DNA from: Cheilinus undulatus
Taxonomy: Eukaryota; Chordata; Actinopteri; Labriformes; Labridae
Length of the DNA: 64,000 nt
NCBI RefSeq assembly: GCF_018320785.1
Contig: NC_054865.1
Location: 32,612,398-32,676,397 of the forward strand
Reading direction: 5' to 3'
This document shows positions 37,455 through 49,900 of this stretch, piece by piece. The notes beneath the pieces were generated by a model. That model ran no database searches and had not been told where the DNA came from. It worked only from the letters and a program-made list of their open reading frames with translations. Every line of letters begins with the position of its first letter. The first letter of the stretch is position 1. Both the position numbers and the translations under genes were made by a program.

Positions 37455-38195
37455 TACAATCAGCAAAAAAGCAACATACTAGCTAACATATTTTAAGCTA
37501 AACTCACAAAGCAGCTATGTTATCTACATAGCTACAGTGCTTAACAAATTTATTAGACCACCCTAACCCTAACCAAAGTAAGGTGTATGCTGCCCTACAT
37601 GAACAGCATTGGTAATTACCAAAATCATTTTTTATGTTTCTGCAATGGTTAATACATCAATATATAGAAGCTCTTTAACCCAAATGATATTTTTAATGCT
37701 AAAATATATTGTTATCCATGAATTTTCAAATTTACTGATTTACCAAAAAAAAGAAAAAATAGCAAAGCACATTAATATTTATTGATTAATATGTCAAATC
37801 ATAGTTATTTACTTGCATTCCTGAACAGAAAAATGAGTTTTAGTGGTTGTTTGTTATGCTTGATTTATTTCTGACTTGTCAGAGAAGCCCAGTGAGCCAG
37901 CTCAAATTTGGGTGAATTCAGTTTGAAATTCCTCATTCCTGTCCAAAATGGTAAAACATGGAGAGCTCACTGAAAATGAAAGAGTCCGCATTAAAGCACT
38001 TCATGATGCTGGATGGTCTCTGAGACAAATATGACAGGTGGTCTAATAACTTTGTTAAGCACTGTATGTAGCTAACGTAGCAATATAGCTAACATAGTTA
38101 AAGCTAAGCTCACAAAGATGCTATGTTAGCTATGTAGCTGCATTCTCTATGTAGCTATGTTAACCTTAGCTATGTTTGCTAAAGCTCATGTTGCT
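37455..38195. repeat. AGCTA-rich imperfect repeat, split by a Tc1 insertion
   Basis: Words such as 'agctaacatagctatgtagct' flank the insertion at 37533-38066 on both sides. Related to 8360-8605. Confidence 0.7.
37533..38066 (+). mobile_element. Short Tc1-derived element with clean ends
   Basis: Terminal inverted repeats of about 30 bp start at TA dinucleotides: left TACAGTGCTTAACAAATTTA then TTAGACCACC; right, reverse-complemented, identical except for one base (AAAGTTA). The remnant of a transposase N-terminus is readable near the right end (about 37949-38033): MVKHGELTENERVRIKALHD, then AGWSLRQI followed by a stop. The catalytic part has been lost. Confidence 0.85.
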
Positions 38196-38196
38196 A

Positions 38197-38197
38197 A

Positions 38198-38260
<63 letters not shown>

Positions 38261-38263
38261 ATC
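38197..38263. repeat. (TATC)n microsatellite
   Basis: About 16 perfect TATC units in a row, adjoining the AGCTA-rich repeat. Confidence 0.95.
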
Positions 38264-40680
38264 CCAGTAAATTTTGCTTACTGCACTGGCAGACATGTTC
38301 AGGTTTTACAACCCATTAAAGCTTTTGTGTGTTTATCTTGAATTAAGATTTCTTATTGAGACATATCACAAAATAAGCATAATAACTTTTCTTGTTTTAA
38401 ACTAGAAAATGGATAAATACATCTGCTCCTGTTTGGGTTTTTGTAGTGTAAAGATCCCTGACTTTCAACTAAATGCTCTTCATGTGCATATTCATTTTAA
38501 AAAGTATACTAAACCTTTGTTTAAAAAGGGTTAAAAAACTTAAAGCATTCCTCTCCTCCCTGGTTGGGTTACAGGAATACATCAGGCTAACATTTATCTG
38601 ACCCTTTAATACCATAGATAAAACCTTGTTGGCCTTGTAACTGAACCTTTCTCCATAACATTATCTTAAAAATTTGACTGGTATGTGAAAGATGGGGCAG
38701 GTATTCCTGGAAGCACATCAGAAGCTAATTTGTTGTGGATGGTTTTGCTCAGATAGGAGACTGAAACATCAACAGTGTCAGAGTCAGCTCTTCATCTGAG
38801 AGCAGGAACGGCTGAAATGGATTCAGTCAATCTTCATTCCTTTCAAACCTTCTTCCCCCGTCCTCTACCCTCTTCATAAAACCTGGAATGTGCTTCAAAG
38901 AATGCACACTATCTTTCCTCCATGAATAAAACATCTGTCACTCATCAGCTGGTACAATATGTGCCGATTTAACAGAGCATAACAGCTCTGCAAGGAGAGG
39001 AAGCTCCAGACTGTACAGACTACTACGGATCCCAAACATAACCCGGCAGAATCAGCCACACTTTGGAGCTTATTTTGGGTTATATGGGCATAGATTTGGT
39101 CAAAGTGGAACAGAACATAAAATGTATTTTAGTTTGGTATCTTCTTAAGCATACATGTCTATAAATCAGTGCAAGTGCATGGTCTATTTCAGTATCTTTT
39201 ATATTAAAAAATTTCCTGTCTGATTGTCTGACTCCAACGTAAATTCTGCAGGTTTTCACTGATTGTGATTTGATTAATTGAATGTGTGAACAAAAATAGC
39301 GTAAAGGTCCCCTGTTGATAGTCTGTGCTTTGTTGGCACAGCATGGTTCAGACGGACTCGACACACCTTGTTTGAAACATTAGCATGTCTAGTGAACCTT
39401 TTAGTTTTCAGAGAGTAAGAGTCTGGAAAAGAAGTCATTCTCATTTACCTGACTTAACATAACATTCCATGAGTAAGACTTTTATTTACCTTTATGTTTG
39501 TTTAAGCTAAATCTCAAACATAAAATTATATTTGCAAGCATTACTTGCCATGATGTATAAATATCAAAATCCAGTAACATCATAGCACTGGTACCAACAC
39601 ATCCGATACCTACTGTACTGAATTACATTACAGATTTCTGTGCTTATTTCAGTACTTCACAACCCCAGTGTGATCCCCGTCATTCCAATGGAAAGTCATG
39701 AAATACATTATGTAAAGAAGTAACACCTGTTTCCTTTACATATATGTTATATTGGCATCTTATTTCTGAATCAGTAATGATGAAGATGATGAATGAAAGC
39801 TGTCTATAGACACTTTCTATTCAGCTGCCAACTTTAAAGGGGGGGGGGGGGGTTGTTATGTTTTGTTTTGTTTTTTTTCTTTAAAGCATCAATTCATGCA
39901 CCACGTACGCACTAGCAACTTTTAAAAAGATCTAGCACTGGTATCAGAAAAAATCCAAATGATACCCAGCCCTGCTTGTAATTATGTCATCTGATACATC
40001 TGCAGGTGAACTCAAAATAATGTAAGTACTAGTATAAACTGAAAGCTGGTTGAGTCACTGGAATTAACTATATTGCTGTATGGAAAACTGCATTTTTAGA
40101 CCAATGTCTGTGACAGTGTTAAAGTGTTATACTACAAATTTTAGCTCTAGACTTTTCTAAGTCATTATGAGTTTGAAAGATATAGGTAATTTCCAAGAGT
40201 ATCTGATAAAAGATGCTATTGACTTCCAAATGTCAAATTTGGAGATCACAAGGGCTGATATTTGCTCAAGGCTAAATATCTCTGACACTACTTCTTCAAT
40301 TCTGACTTTCATTTGAAGTGCAAAAACTGAGTAGGAGGTCAACTGCCTTAACTTAAGAGTGTTTCTGTGTGCAGGGGATAGCAATTTATCTGCCCCCAAA
40401 GATCTTCTCATCTTGTTTTTTTTATTTTTTTATTTCTTCATTCTGATATTAAGACTATTTGAGCATATACAGCACATTTAGACCTAGGAAGCTGGCAGGA
40501 GCTCCTTGTTTAGTTTTAGGTTGTTTTGACCATTTAAGATGAAATCTGCTTGACTGTGTTGAAAGATTGTTATAAATAAAAAGAAACATTTCTAAATGTC
40601 CATATTGCTGGGTCTAACTGACAGAGTGGTAGTAGAGCCAAAGGGATGTTTATAAAAAATAAGTTTTCGAGGGTTTGGAA
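38264..40680. other. Upstream flank of brd7, non-coding
   Basis: No exon is supported. A G14 run lies at 39839-39852. About 39930-39975 ends 'aatgatacccagccctg', a fish MITE terminus; a relative in opposite orientation starts at 45129. Confidence 0.45.
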
Positions 40681-40689
40681 TAGGGTTGA

Positions 40690-40871
40690 AGTTAAAAAAC
40701 TGAGCGCACAGCGCCACCTACCGACGATGTAAGGGGTTGTATCAGCTCGCATTTTCACCGCCCATAAGACAGGGGGCGCTTGTGTTCTACATCGCTCTGC
40801 GTAGATCCCACTGTAGTGCTTCCGCTACAACTGATACATTGAGCAACCGGTTCCGATACAACATACAAACA
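40690..40871 (+). promoter_or_regulatory. brd7: Probable brd7 promoter and 5' UTR
   Basis: This short stretch is GC- and CpG-richer than its surroundings, as expected for a TATA-less housekeeping promoter. No TATA box is seen. Candidate motifs are 'gcttccgc' at 40818-40825 (ETS core on the opposite strand) and two possible CTCF-core words, 'gcgccacctaccg' at 40711-40723 and 'cagggggcgct' at 40770-40780, in opposite orientation. The transcription start is not determined. Confidence 0.5.
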
Positions 40872-40920
40872 ATGGGCAAGAAGCACAAAAAGCACAAGTC
40901 GGAAAAACACGGATATGACG
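40872..40920 (+). CDS. brd7: brd7 exon 1 (residues 1-16)
   Basis: Encodes the Lys/His-rich start MGKKHKKHKSEKHGYD; ends in phase 1 before GTAATA. Confidence 0.95.
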
Positions 40921-43900
40921 GTAATACCAAAACATATTTAAATGTGTGGTTAGTTAAGCAAATTTTAAATATTTTTTATTTAAACTGATTTTATTTCCAG
41001 CTTTCGCGGTTAGTCGACCATAGTGCCAATATTGCTAGCTCGCTAGCGTGTCATTCTACTTTAACTATCCGAGTGATTTACCTATTTACGTCCCGTATAT
41101 TTCTATACAAATGCCGAGTATTGTTGGTAACAAAGTACCGCTGAAATAAGTTTTAGCTTTAACTTTTGTTTGTTTTCAACGTCCCACAAGATAGCTCGCT
41201 GCTGGCGGTGTTGTGGGTTTAAGGAGTGACCGTGTCAACTGGCGACTTGCAGCCAAACGTGCTGTGGTTGGTGTAGTTCTAAAAGCTGTTGTTTACAGAA
41301 AATCAAAATTTAGAGAATGTGGTATATATTTATTCGATGTTATAATTCTGTTATTGACTTTGAGACGAAAAAAAATGTTCAAAGAGGAATTTGCGGTATC
41401 TTTTTTTTGCCTTTGTTGAACTCGTAACCACAGACGCCTTCAGCTGTCCCTGGTTAACACGGTCACTCGTTAAACCGTTACACCGGCTACGCTTCTAGCT
41501 GTTCAGCCTCTACCATCTGTCAATTACAGTTGGCTGCGGATCCCTGTCTGATCCTTTTGTTGTTTTGATATCTGTAGACTACGGAGAGAGACCACTGAAG
41601 CTTGTGTTAAAAGTTTCTGGAAACGAAGTGACCACGGGAAGTTCCAGTCGGGATACTTTTTACGACGATCAACCGGTGGACTACGACAAACCAAAAGACA
41701 AGAAAAAGAAGAAGAAGAAGGATAAAGACAGGAGTATCGGGTCACCAGAGGATGACAGAGGAAGGAAAAAGGTATCGTCGCCCACAGCAACCTTCCACTC
41801 CGAAGAGTTTACAGACATTTTACAGGTAATATTATGTATTGTATGTACTATAATTTTAGATGACAAAGAAGAAGAAAGGACATGATGCGGATGGAGACGA
41901 CGACCAGGATCAAAGCAGAACTCCTATCCGGTCAGAGTTGGACAAACTGGAAGGTAGTTTTTAGTTTACTCTTCTTAGCAAGTAACGTCAGTATCTTCTC
42001 TTAAATTTTCAACTATTTTTCTATTTTCCTCTCAGAAAAGGAACAAACGCCCTTGCAGGAAGCTTTAAATCAACTGATCAGACAGCTCCAAAGGTAAAAC
42101 ATTTTTCATGTCCTCTTGTCTTGTTCGGGATCAAGTAATTGTTTTCATAGTTCTTGAAAAGTTAATGTTTATTTTTCTCCGTAGGAAAGATCCCAGTGCA
42201 TTCTTCTCATTCCCCGTGACGGACCTGATTGCTCCTGGCTACTCCTCCATAATCAAACGACCAATGGACTTTAGCACCATGAAGGAGAAAGTAAAGAAAG
42301 AGTGCTACCAGTCATTGGATGAACTCAAGGTACCTGCATGTGTTCTCTGCAGTCTGCTCCAACTAGGCACAGTGTTTATTCATAGCTTAACAGTTGAAAA
42401 TCCCCAGCAAAACTTTCAAACATATTATCAATGGATACTCTGTTTTCAAACACATTGTTTACAGATATCATAGGCTTTATGATAGAAATATTGCAAACCT
42501 TTGCCGTATGATACCACTTGCAAATTTTGTTTCCAGATATTTTTCTGATAACGAAAATATTTCTAAAACTAGTAAAAAGTTTAAACTAAATCCCGATGTT
42601 TAAAGAAACATACACAAAGAAACGTTTAATCTCTTTTATTCCGACACTATTTATATTTTGGCAAATACATAACATAGACACAAATATGACATTCTGAAAG
42701 GTTAAACATTATTTATTATGCTAAAGTTGATTTTAGCTCATTGTCCATTTAAGCAGGAGAGGCTAAATGGCGATAAACTGATGATGTGCACAATGAAAAA
42801 GCCAACAAACATTAGACAGTGAACAGGTTGCAGCATTCTCTCTGCGCTGTAATATTTATCAACCATTATTTCTTATGAAATTGATCGGAGGTGCATTATT
42901 GTGCTTCTGAATATCCCTAAAATTTTTCATTTTTATTTTATGTATTATTTATTTTTAGATTTACTTTTGGGCTTTTCATGCCTTTATTCTATAGAGGAGG
43001 ACAGTGGATAGAGTTGGAACGGGAGAGAGAATGGGGAGAGACATGTGGCAGAGGGCCACAGGCCGGATTCAAACCCAGGCACCTGCATGCATGGTTAACG
43101 CCTTAGACTGCTTGGCTAGCTGTGCACCCCACTTTTTAAAATTTAACCTTTATTTAACCAGGATTCATTTCCCATTGAGATACAAGAATCTCTTTTACAA
43201 TGGAGTCCTGGCCAGGAAAGCAGTAGCAAAATAACAAAATGAAACGTGACGGACAGACAGGCCGCTGCAGTGTTTGGCTGCATCATCATGCTGATGATAT
43301 CTGTGTAAATACTAAACGGCGAAATTAACTACAGTGTAACAGTTGAACTTCACTCTGTATATTGTACCACAGTGGTACAGTGATGTGTGTACAGTAGGCT
43401 ATACATTGTTCAGCCGAAGTGCTGCACCCTTTATTCCCACGCTGTTGTCCGTTACTTGTTATCAGGGTCCGTATCACCCGCTCTGTGTGTCTGTGTCCAA
43501 CATTACTGTTGCTGTTTAAAGTCCTTTTAATCCTTATCCACCCCGCTTTTTGCCGTGTTTGCTTCCTCGTGGGCACAGCAGGTGATCTCACGTGTACTGA
43601 TGTAGTGCCGCCCTAGACCTAACCATCCGTGGGCAGTGTGTGGGCTGGCAGCAGGTCGGCACAGAGAAAATGCAGAAGAGCAGGTTGTAGTTTAACAGAC
43701 ATCAGAGCAACTCCACCTGGTGGAGATTTGGAGAGTACATGAGAGGGGAGTTCTTACAGTTTAGAGTCAATGCAGTGACACACTGATCATTAAGCATGCC
43801 ATACACATTTACTATCAATGCACAGCTGGTTGAAAATCTGTAAATTTGTCCCTGAATGTCAAATATGCAGGGTTTAATGATTTAAAAAACACCCTGGCAA

Positions 43901-46900
43901 ACAAACTGAAAATTAGATTCAACAAATATGATGTTTTAAATTGTTTGATGTGTTTTTGTCGTTGATGCAGGTGGACTTCAAGATAATGTGTGAAAATGCT
44001 ATGATTTACAACAAACCTGAGACCATTTACCATAAAGCAGCTCGGAAATTGTTACACTCAGGAATGAAGATCTTGAGCCAGGTATGATTGTGAACATCTC
44101 ACAGGCTACATACAAACCACACAGGAATAACAAACTGCTCAGACTGGTTCATTAAAAACAACCCTTTTAGCACCAAACAACCATTCAGCCATACAGTCAT
44201 TTAAATACTTGTGTTTTGGTTAATATTTGCTATTTTTTTAACAATGCACAGGTATACGTTGATAATTAGTTAGTCACAATCAGACTATCGTAAGTCTAAA
44301 AGTCAGTGTGAGACCTTTCAACAGAAACGTCTTTAAACTCAGATAGTTTGTTCAGAAATTGTGTATATCTTATTCTCTGTCACATTATCTCTATATCATT
44401 ATTTTACTTTCATCACACTGCAACAGTCTGTTTCTTGCTATAATCAACACATGGGGGCAGCAGACAATCTCTCAATCATGGATCACCAACCCTCCAGTTT
44501 GAGGAAATTTTCTCAAGCAAACATCTAATGATATGGTCTAAAATGAAGCTGTTTTACAGTAATGATTATTATGAATGGGGGGGCTGCCTGGTAATGAAAC
44601 AATAATTACATAATAACAGTAATACAATATTGGAATTAGGATTTTATTGTTTCAAGTAGCCTAAAAGATAAAACCACATATTTTGTTTTAAAAAAGTATT
44701 GAAATAAAAAGGCTTAATTAAAAAAATAGTAATTAAAAGATATAGATTAAGAAGGTTCACATTTTCTTTCACTTTATTTTTTATTGGCGAACTCATTTTA
44801 AAACCTATTTTACAACCAAAAGTCTCAACAAATAATAAATATTAAACACCTTTTACACCTGCTTTTGTCTATCATTCCTTCCTCTTTCTCTCTCTTGAAC
44901 TTCCCCTTATTTAGTGGCAGAAATCAGCTCAACTTAGTCTGAGAAAAGTTCACATCTGAGCTGACATTGTTTTGGAAGTCTGTGGTTGTAAAATTACTTT
45001 TATTTGACCCCCAAACAAAGCAGCTGTAAGGGACCTTTTGACAAGTTGTTGGGCTCCTAGTTCAAGTGGCTCAGATTGGATGTGAGTGCATGTTTGCTCA
45101 ATAGATTTGTGTTTTGTCTCCTAGCAATGTTGGTAGGGTTTGATATCATTTGGGTTTTTTCTTGTACTGGTGTTTAATCGATACTATTTGTATGGTGCAG
45201 GTGTATTTTTTACAGAAAATAGTGTGTTGAAAGTCAGCAAAAGAATAAAACAGTCTGAGTATCATAAATGACTTGCAGAAATATCTTCATAAGATGCCAG
45301 TCCAACTTGGGAAAAGAAAAAAAAAACAGTGTAACTCAACACAGTAAAAAACACAAATTCCACATTTTTTCAATAGTATCAATATCTGGTTTAGGATGTG
45401 TTGATACCAGTACCATTTTGGTACAGGATTTCAATAATCATACCTAAATGTTTGATGAAATCACATTAATCAATTGTAAGGGGATTTAAATATACGAGGC
45501 ATTCTGGTTTTAAATATCCTCTTGGGAGGAATGAATGTATAACAGGCCATCCATCCTTGATTCAAAGTTCATTTTTTTGTTGTCTCCTTTTGTAGCTCTT
45601 TGGGGTCCACGATCACGCTGGCGTGATTTCATCATACGCTACTTTTGTCGCTTGACAGCCTGAAAACAAAGCCACACTTTGCATTGCAATCACTTGGTTT
45701 GGAGAGCATGGTCTTTGAGCTTTCTTTCAGTTTTTGTTTGATGTCAATAGGCCAAGTAAAAGGAAGTATAGTCATTTTAATTTGATATAAAAATTAGTGT
45801 TACACATAGGAGACAGTGGACTACATGGTCTACAGGATTGGCAATGGTATTTTTTTTTTCATAATTTCAGCATATTGTAATTTCTTTTTAAAATGACAAT
45901 ATATTGTTTTAAATAACACTTTTTAAAAATCAGTTTTTGTGTGGTGTTGTGTTTTTGAATGATCTGTATCTAATACAGTAACTTAAACTTTAAAAAAAAG
46001 TAGTTTTCATTTTATAAAGTTGAGGTAGTGCCGAAAAAGATTATACCAAACATGAGCATAGTATTCATTTTCTGAGTGGTTTATTTTGTCAAAAATTAAC
46101 AAAAGAGCCAAATAGCCAGTGGACCGCTAAGGGCTAATGTAGAGCATCTCATGTCTGCTTTCCCAGCCTCACTTTGTGTCTCCCGTTGTTTTCCTGAAAC
46201 CTTACAATCAGCTGATTCCATTACGTGTTTCTGGACTCTCACACCCGCTATATTCATTCCCAATGCCTCATCTGATTAAATGATCTTGGTCTTTGAAATT
46301 GCTACTGTTAAAACAAGCATCAGTTGTACTATTTGAAATAGATTTTTCTTTGGTGCAGGTAGCCTGGTGGTTATGTGCACAGTCCAGTGGCTGCCGTCCT
46401 CTAATTTGGTAGCCCAAGTTCCGATCTGGCCCATGTCTTCTATTCTGCACTATTGCCTACTCTCTCTCTACCTATTTTCGTACTTTATTCACTGTATTTT
46501 ATTTCAAATAAAAGGCATAAATAGTGTCCAAAAATAAATTCCATCATCATTAATGGATATTTTTTCTTTTTTTTCCCAAATCATCTTTCTTTAGGAGAGG
46601 CTGGAGAGTTTGAAGCAGAGCATAGAGTTTATGTCTGGCCTCGATCCCTCTGCAAAACAGACAGTGAAGCCTGAGGACCAGAGTAGCACCAGCCTTGACC
46701 AGAATGGAGAAAGACCAAGCACCGCCACAGACAGTAGCGAGAGCTCCCAGACACCCAGCACACCCAGGTACTTCAATCAATCAATTCTTATTTGTATAGC
46801 AACAATTCATAACACAAGATATCTAAAGACACTTCACAAAGACGGCAGCTCTAGACCATACCTTTTGTGTCTCAGAATAATAAAGACCCAAGGTTAATCA

Positions 46901-49900
46901 CCATGAGATTGAAAAACCTTCACTTTAAGAGGCACGAACTATGAGCAGAACCAGACTCATGTTGACAGCAAATCGCCTGAGACCGCACTGAGGTTCAAAG
47001 GGGAAGGGGGATAGGTGGTGGAGGAGAAGCAGGAAGAGAGAAGAGGGGGTAGCAGAAAAAGGGACAAGAGAAACAACAAAACAAAAAATGGAAGCAAAGT
47101 TCATGGCTGTCATGGCCATGCCATTTTGTTGAATATGAATTAGGGCTGTCAAGATTAATCAAGTTAAATAGGATTGTTTAATGTCCACAATTAGTGCACT
47201 AATGTTTTTCAATCGTGGTCAGTCACATGATTTATTGACCCTCTCAGCACACTTTGGTTAATCCACATCACTGTCTTCCTGTAGGCACAGTGATGTAAAA
47301 TAAATCCTGCACTGCTCCTTGATGGCTAATTTCACTGAAAAAAACACAGACAGCTCAGTGGAAAAGCCAGAAGTCATCATTCTGCACATTGTGTTATCAA
47401 ACATTTATCTTTTTAATGCTCCTGTCTTTTCAATCCATAACAAGTTCCTTTTTCTGTGTTTAAGTTCGTATCTTAATCTCTGATCTACCAATAAAAGCAG
47501 GCCTGTATCCAAACAGGAAGTCGGTTACCTTTTAGTTTAAGAAAGTAGAAAAATCCAAAATGACACAAAAAACAATATAAAATGCAAAATATAATTTTGA
47601 AATGCAAAAAATGTGCGATTAGCTACACAAATTCTGATATTAATTAAAATTGAAAATCTTAATCATTTGACTGCCCTAACATGAATCTTATATCAATACT
47701 GATGATTGCAATATGTAAAGAATTAGCAATAACAACTATGGCTGATAGAAAACAGAACAATGTTATATGAGCATTAGCAGCTAGGATGATAATAACATAA
47801 AACTATTATTAATATCACTAAGAGTGTAGAGTTTCTCTTAGACTGTTAGAATAATGAGAATAGAAGTAAGGATGGTGTTAGTAGATGAAGAAGTTGTAGA
47901 TGCAGTCTTATGGCTTGAATGCATACAGAGATAAAGAGAGAGAAGCTCAGTGTGCTCTAAACCTGAAGCTGCATAACTAAGGGCTGGTCCAGACCTGAGC
48001 CAGCCCAAACTTTAAGTCTTATCAAAGAGGAAAGTTTTAAGCCTACTCTTAAAGGTGGAGAGCGTCTGCATCTCCAACCCTGACGGGTAGATGACTCCTA
48101 AGGAAAGGGGTTAATAACTGAAGGATCTAGCTCCAACAATACTTTTAGAGAGGGTGCCACGATCAGGCCGGGTCCTTGCCTCTGTTGCCATCACACATGT
48201 TTCCTTTACTCAGAGCCATGTGGCACAGCAGCAGCTCTGAAGCAAGGATTTTCCAGATTTAAATGGGAGCAGTGAAAGGATTTTCATTCAGTAATGAGCT
48301 GTTTTAGTTTCATGGTTTAAATAAAAAGTGAGCTATCTTCTGCTGATCAAGACATGACAACATTCTTTTAATTTGAATATATAATAATAAAACTAAACTG
48401 AAGTGACCAGCTTGATTGCCACAGTTGAAAGCTTAAAGAAGAACTATATTACAAAACAGGGAGGCAAGGTTAAGGCCAAGTTGTCACATCAGCTAGAGGT
48501 CAAGATGCAGCATGTTGATGGAAGCATTTTTTAACAGTATCAGCTCTGTTGGTCTGTTTTTCTCTCCCACCACATCAGAGTTAAAGTCAAACAATGAAAG
48601 GAATGCCTTGAAGCATGCTTGGTTTTGTTTTCCCTCATGGCTGAGCATCCTTGAAATCAGTGTTGTTTTCTGGTGGTGTAATCAATCCTGACGATGAAAG
48701 TTGCGTGTCAGATATGACTCACCGTCAGAGGAAACAGCAGCGAAAGCTTTACTTTGCTGTTTTTCATTCTGATTTCTCGTTCTGTGTTACATCATCTGAG
48801 ACCTGCATATGAAATCTTCCAATGGCATGTATTGGTGTCAATGTTGCTCTCACAAGTAGATTACCTAAAGAAATCAGGTTGAACGTAGGAGTTTGATGAA
48901 CAGAAACACTTGTCACCCTGCAGCATTTTGCTGCTGTGTGCAAGTTTTCCATTCTCACGACAAAAGAAAAGCTTCGTCATTCATGGTCGATGTGTCTCAA
49001 TCGCTGTCTTTCGATTTGTGTTTCTTTATAGACAGGACAAGGACTCCAAGGACGAAGCAGCAAAAGCAGAGAAAGAGCTTGAGGAAATTCGCAAGGTCAT
49101 CGAGGAGTCTGGAGGAAAGCTGTCCAACAGGATGCTGCAGTGTGATGTGAGAGCTTAGGGTTAAACAATGATTCTATTCCTCTTACCTAACTTAAATATC
49201 TGCAATGAAAAATATCCTGACTCCTGCTCTAGCATGATGACAACATGAAAGAGAAGTATTAGATTTAAAAACCTTGGCTGTAATAATTTCAGCTCTTCTG
49301 TTTAGGTGAATGAAGGGTTTGATGTTTAAGACACTTTGAACCATTAGCTTAGAGAAATAAGAATTTGAGTCCTTGAAGTTGAAGCCATTAAGTGATCACT
49401 ATTCATGCTCTCCAAGTCTGTCCCAAATGTTTGGCAGCAACATGGCCTTTTCTCTGAATCCTGATATTATAAACCATTTGTTGTTTAGTTGGAGTTTGCA
49501 AGACGGAAGTCTGATGGCTCCACCACTCTGGCAATCCTCAACCCAGCAGATCCATCAGTGGGAGGTGAGTCCAGCTGGAATAAACAAAGAACTCAAATAA
49601 GCAATGCATTCATCCAACAGAAAACTGAAAGGCAACTGTTAAAGTCCATTATTTTTAATCTCCTTTTTTAACTTAACAACTCAACTCCTGCATCAGTTTG
49701 TCTATTTCCAACACATCTGCACAAGAAAACATGGGGATTTAACAAAATGTAAATCACCATAACTATGTTGAACCAACGCTTGAGCTCAAAAGTAGCCTAG
49801 TTTGAACAGAAGTTGGAGTTTACCCACTACTGACATTTACTGGTGTGGATCAGCTGAAATAGTTCAACTTGGGTTTAATTTATAACTTAGACCTTTTACC

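Noticed and set aside
37561..37575. 'ccctaaccctaacc' as an interstitial telomere repeat
   Set aside because: Only about two units of CCCTAA, inside a Tc1 derivative; too short to support.
41826..41859. Alternative brd7 exon 2 donor at 41826
   Set aside because: It would leave a 34-bp intron, below the length normally spliced in vertebrates; the donor at 41772 gives 88 bp and the right phase.
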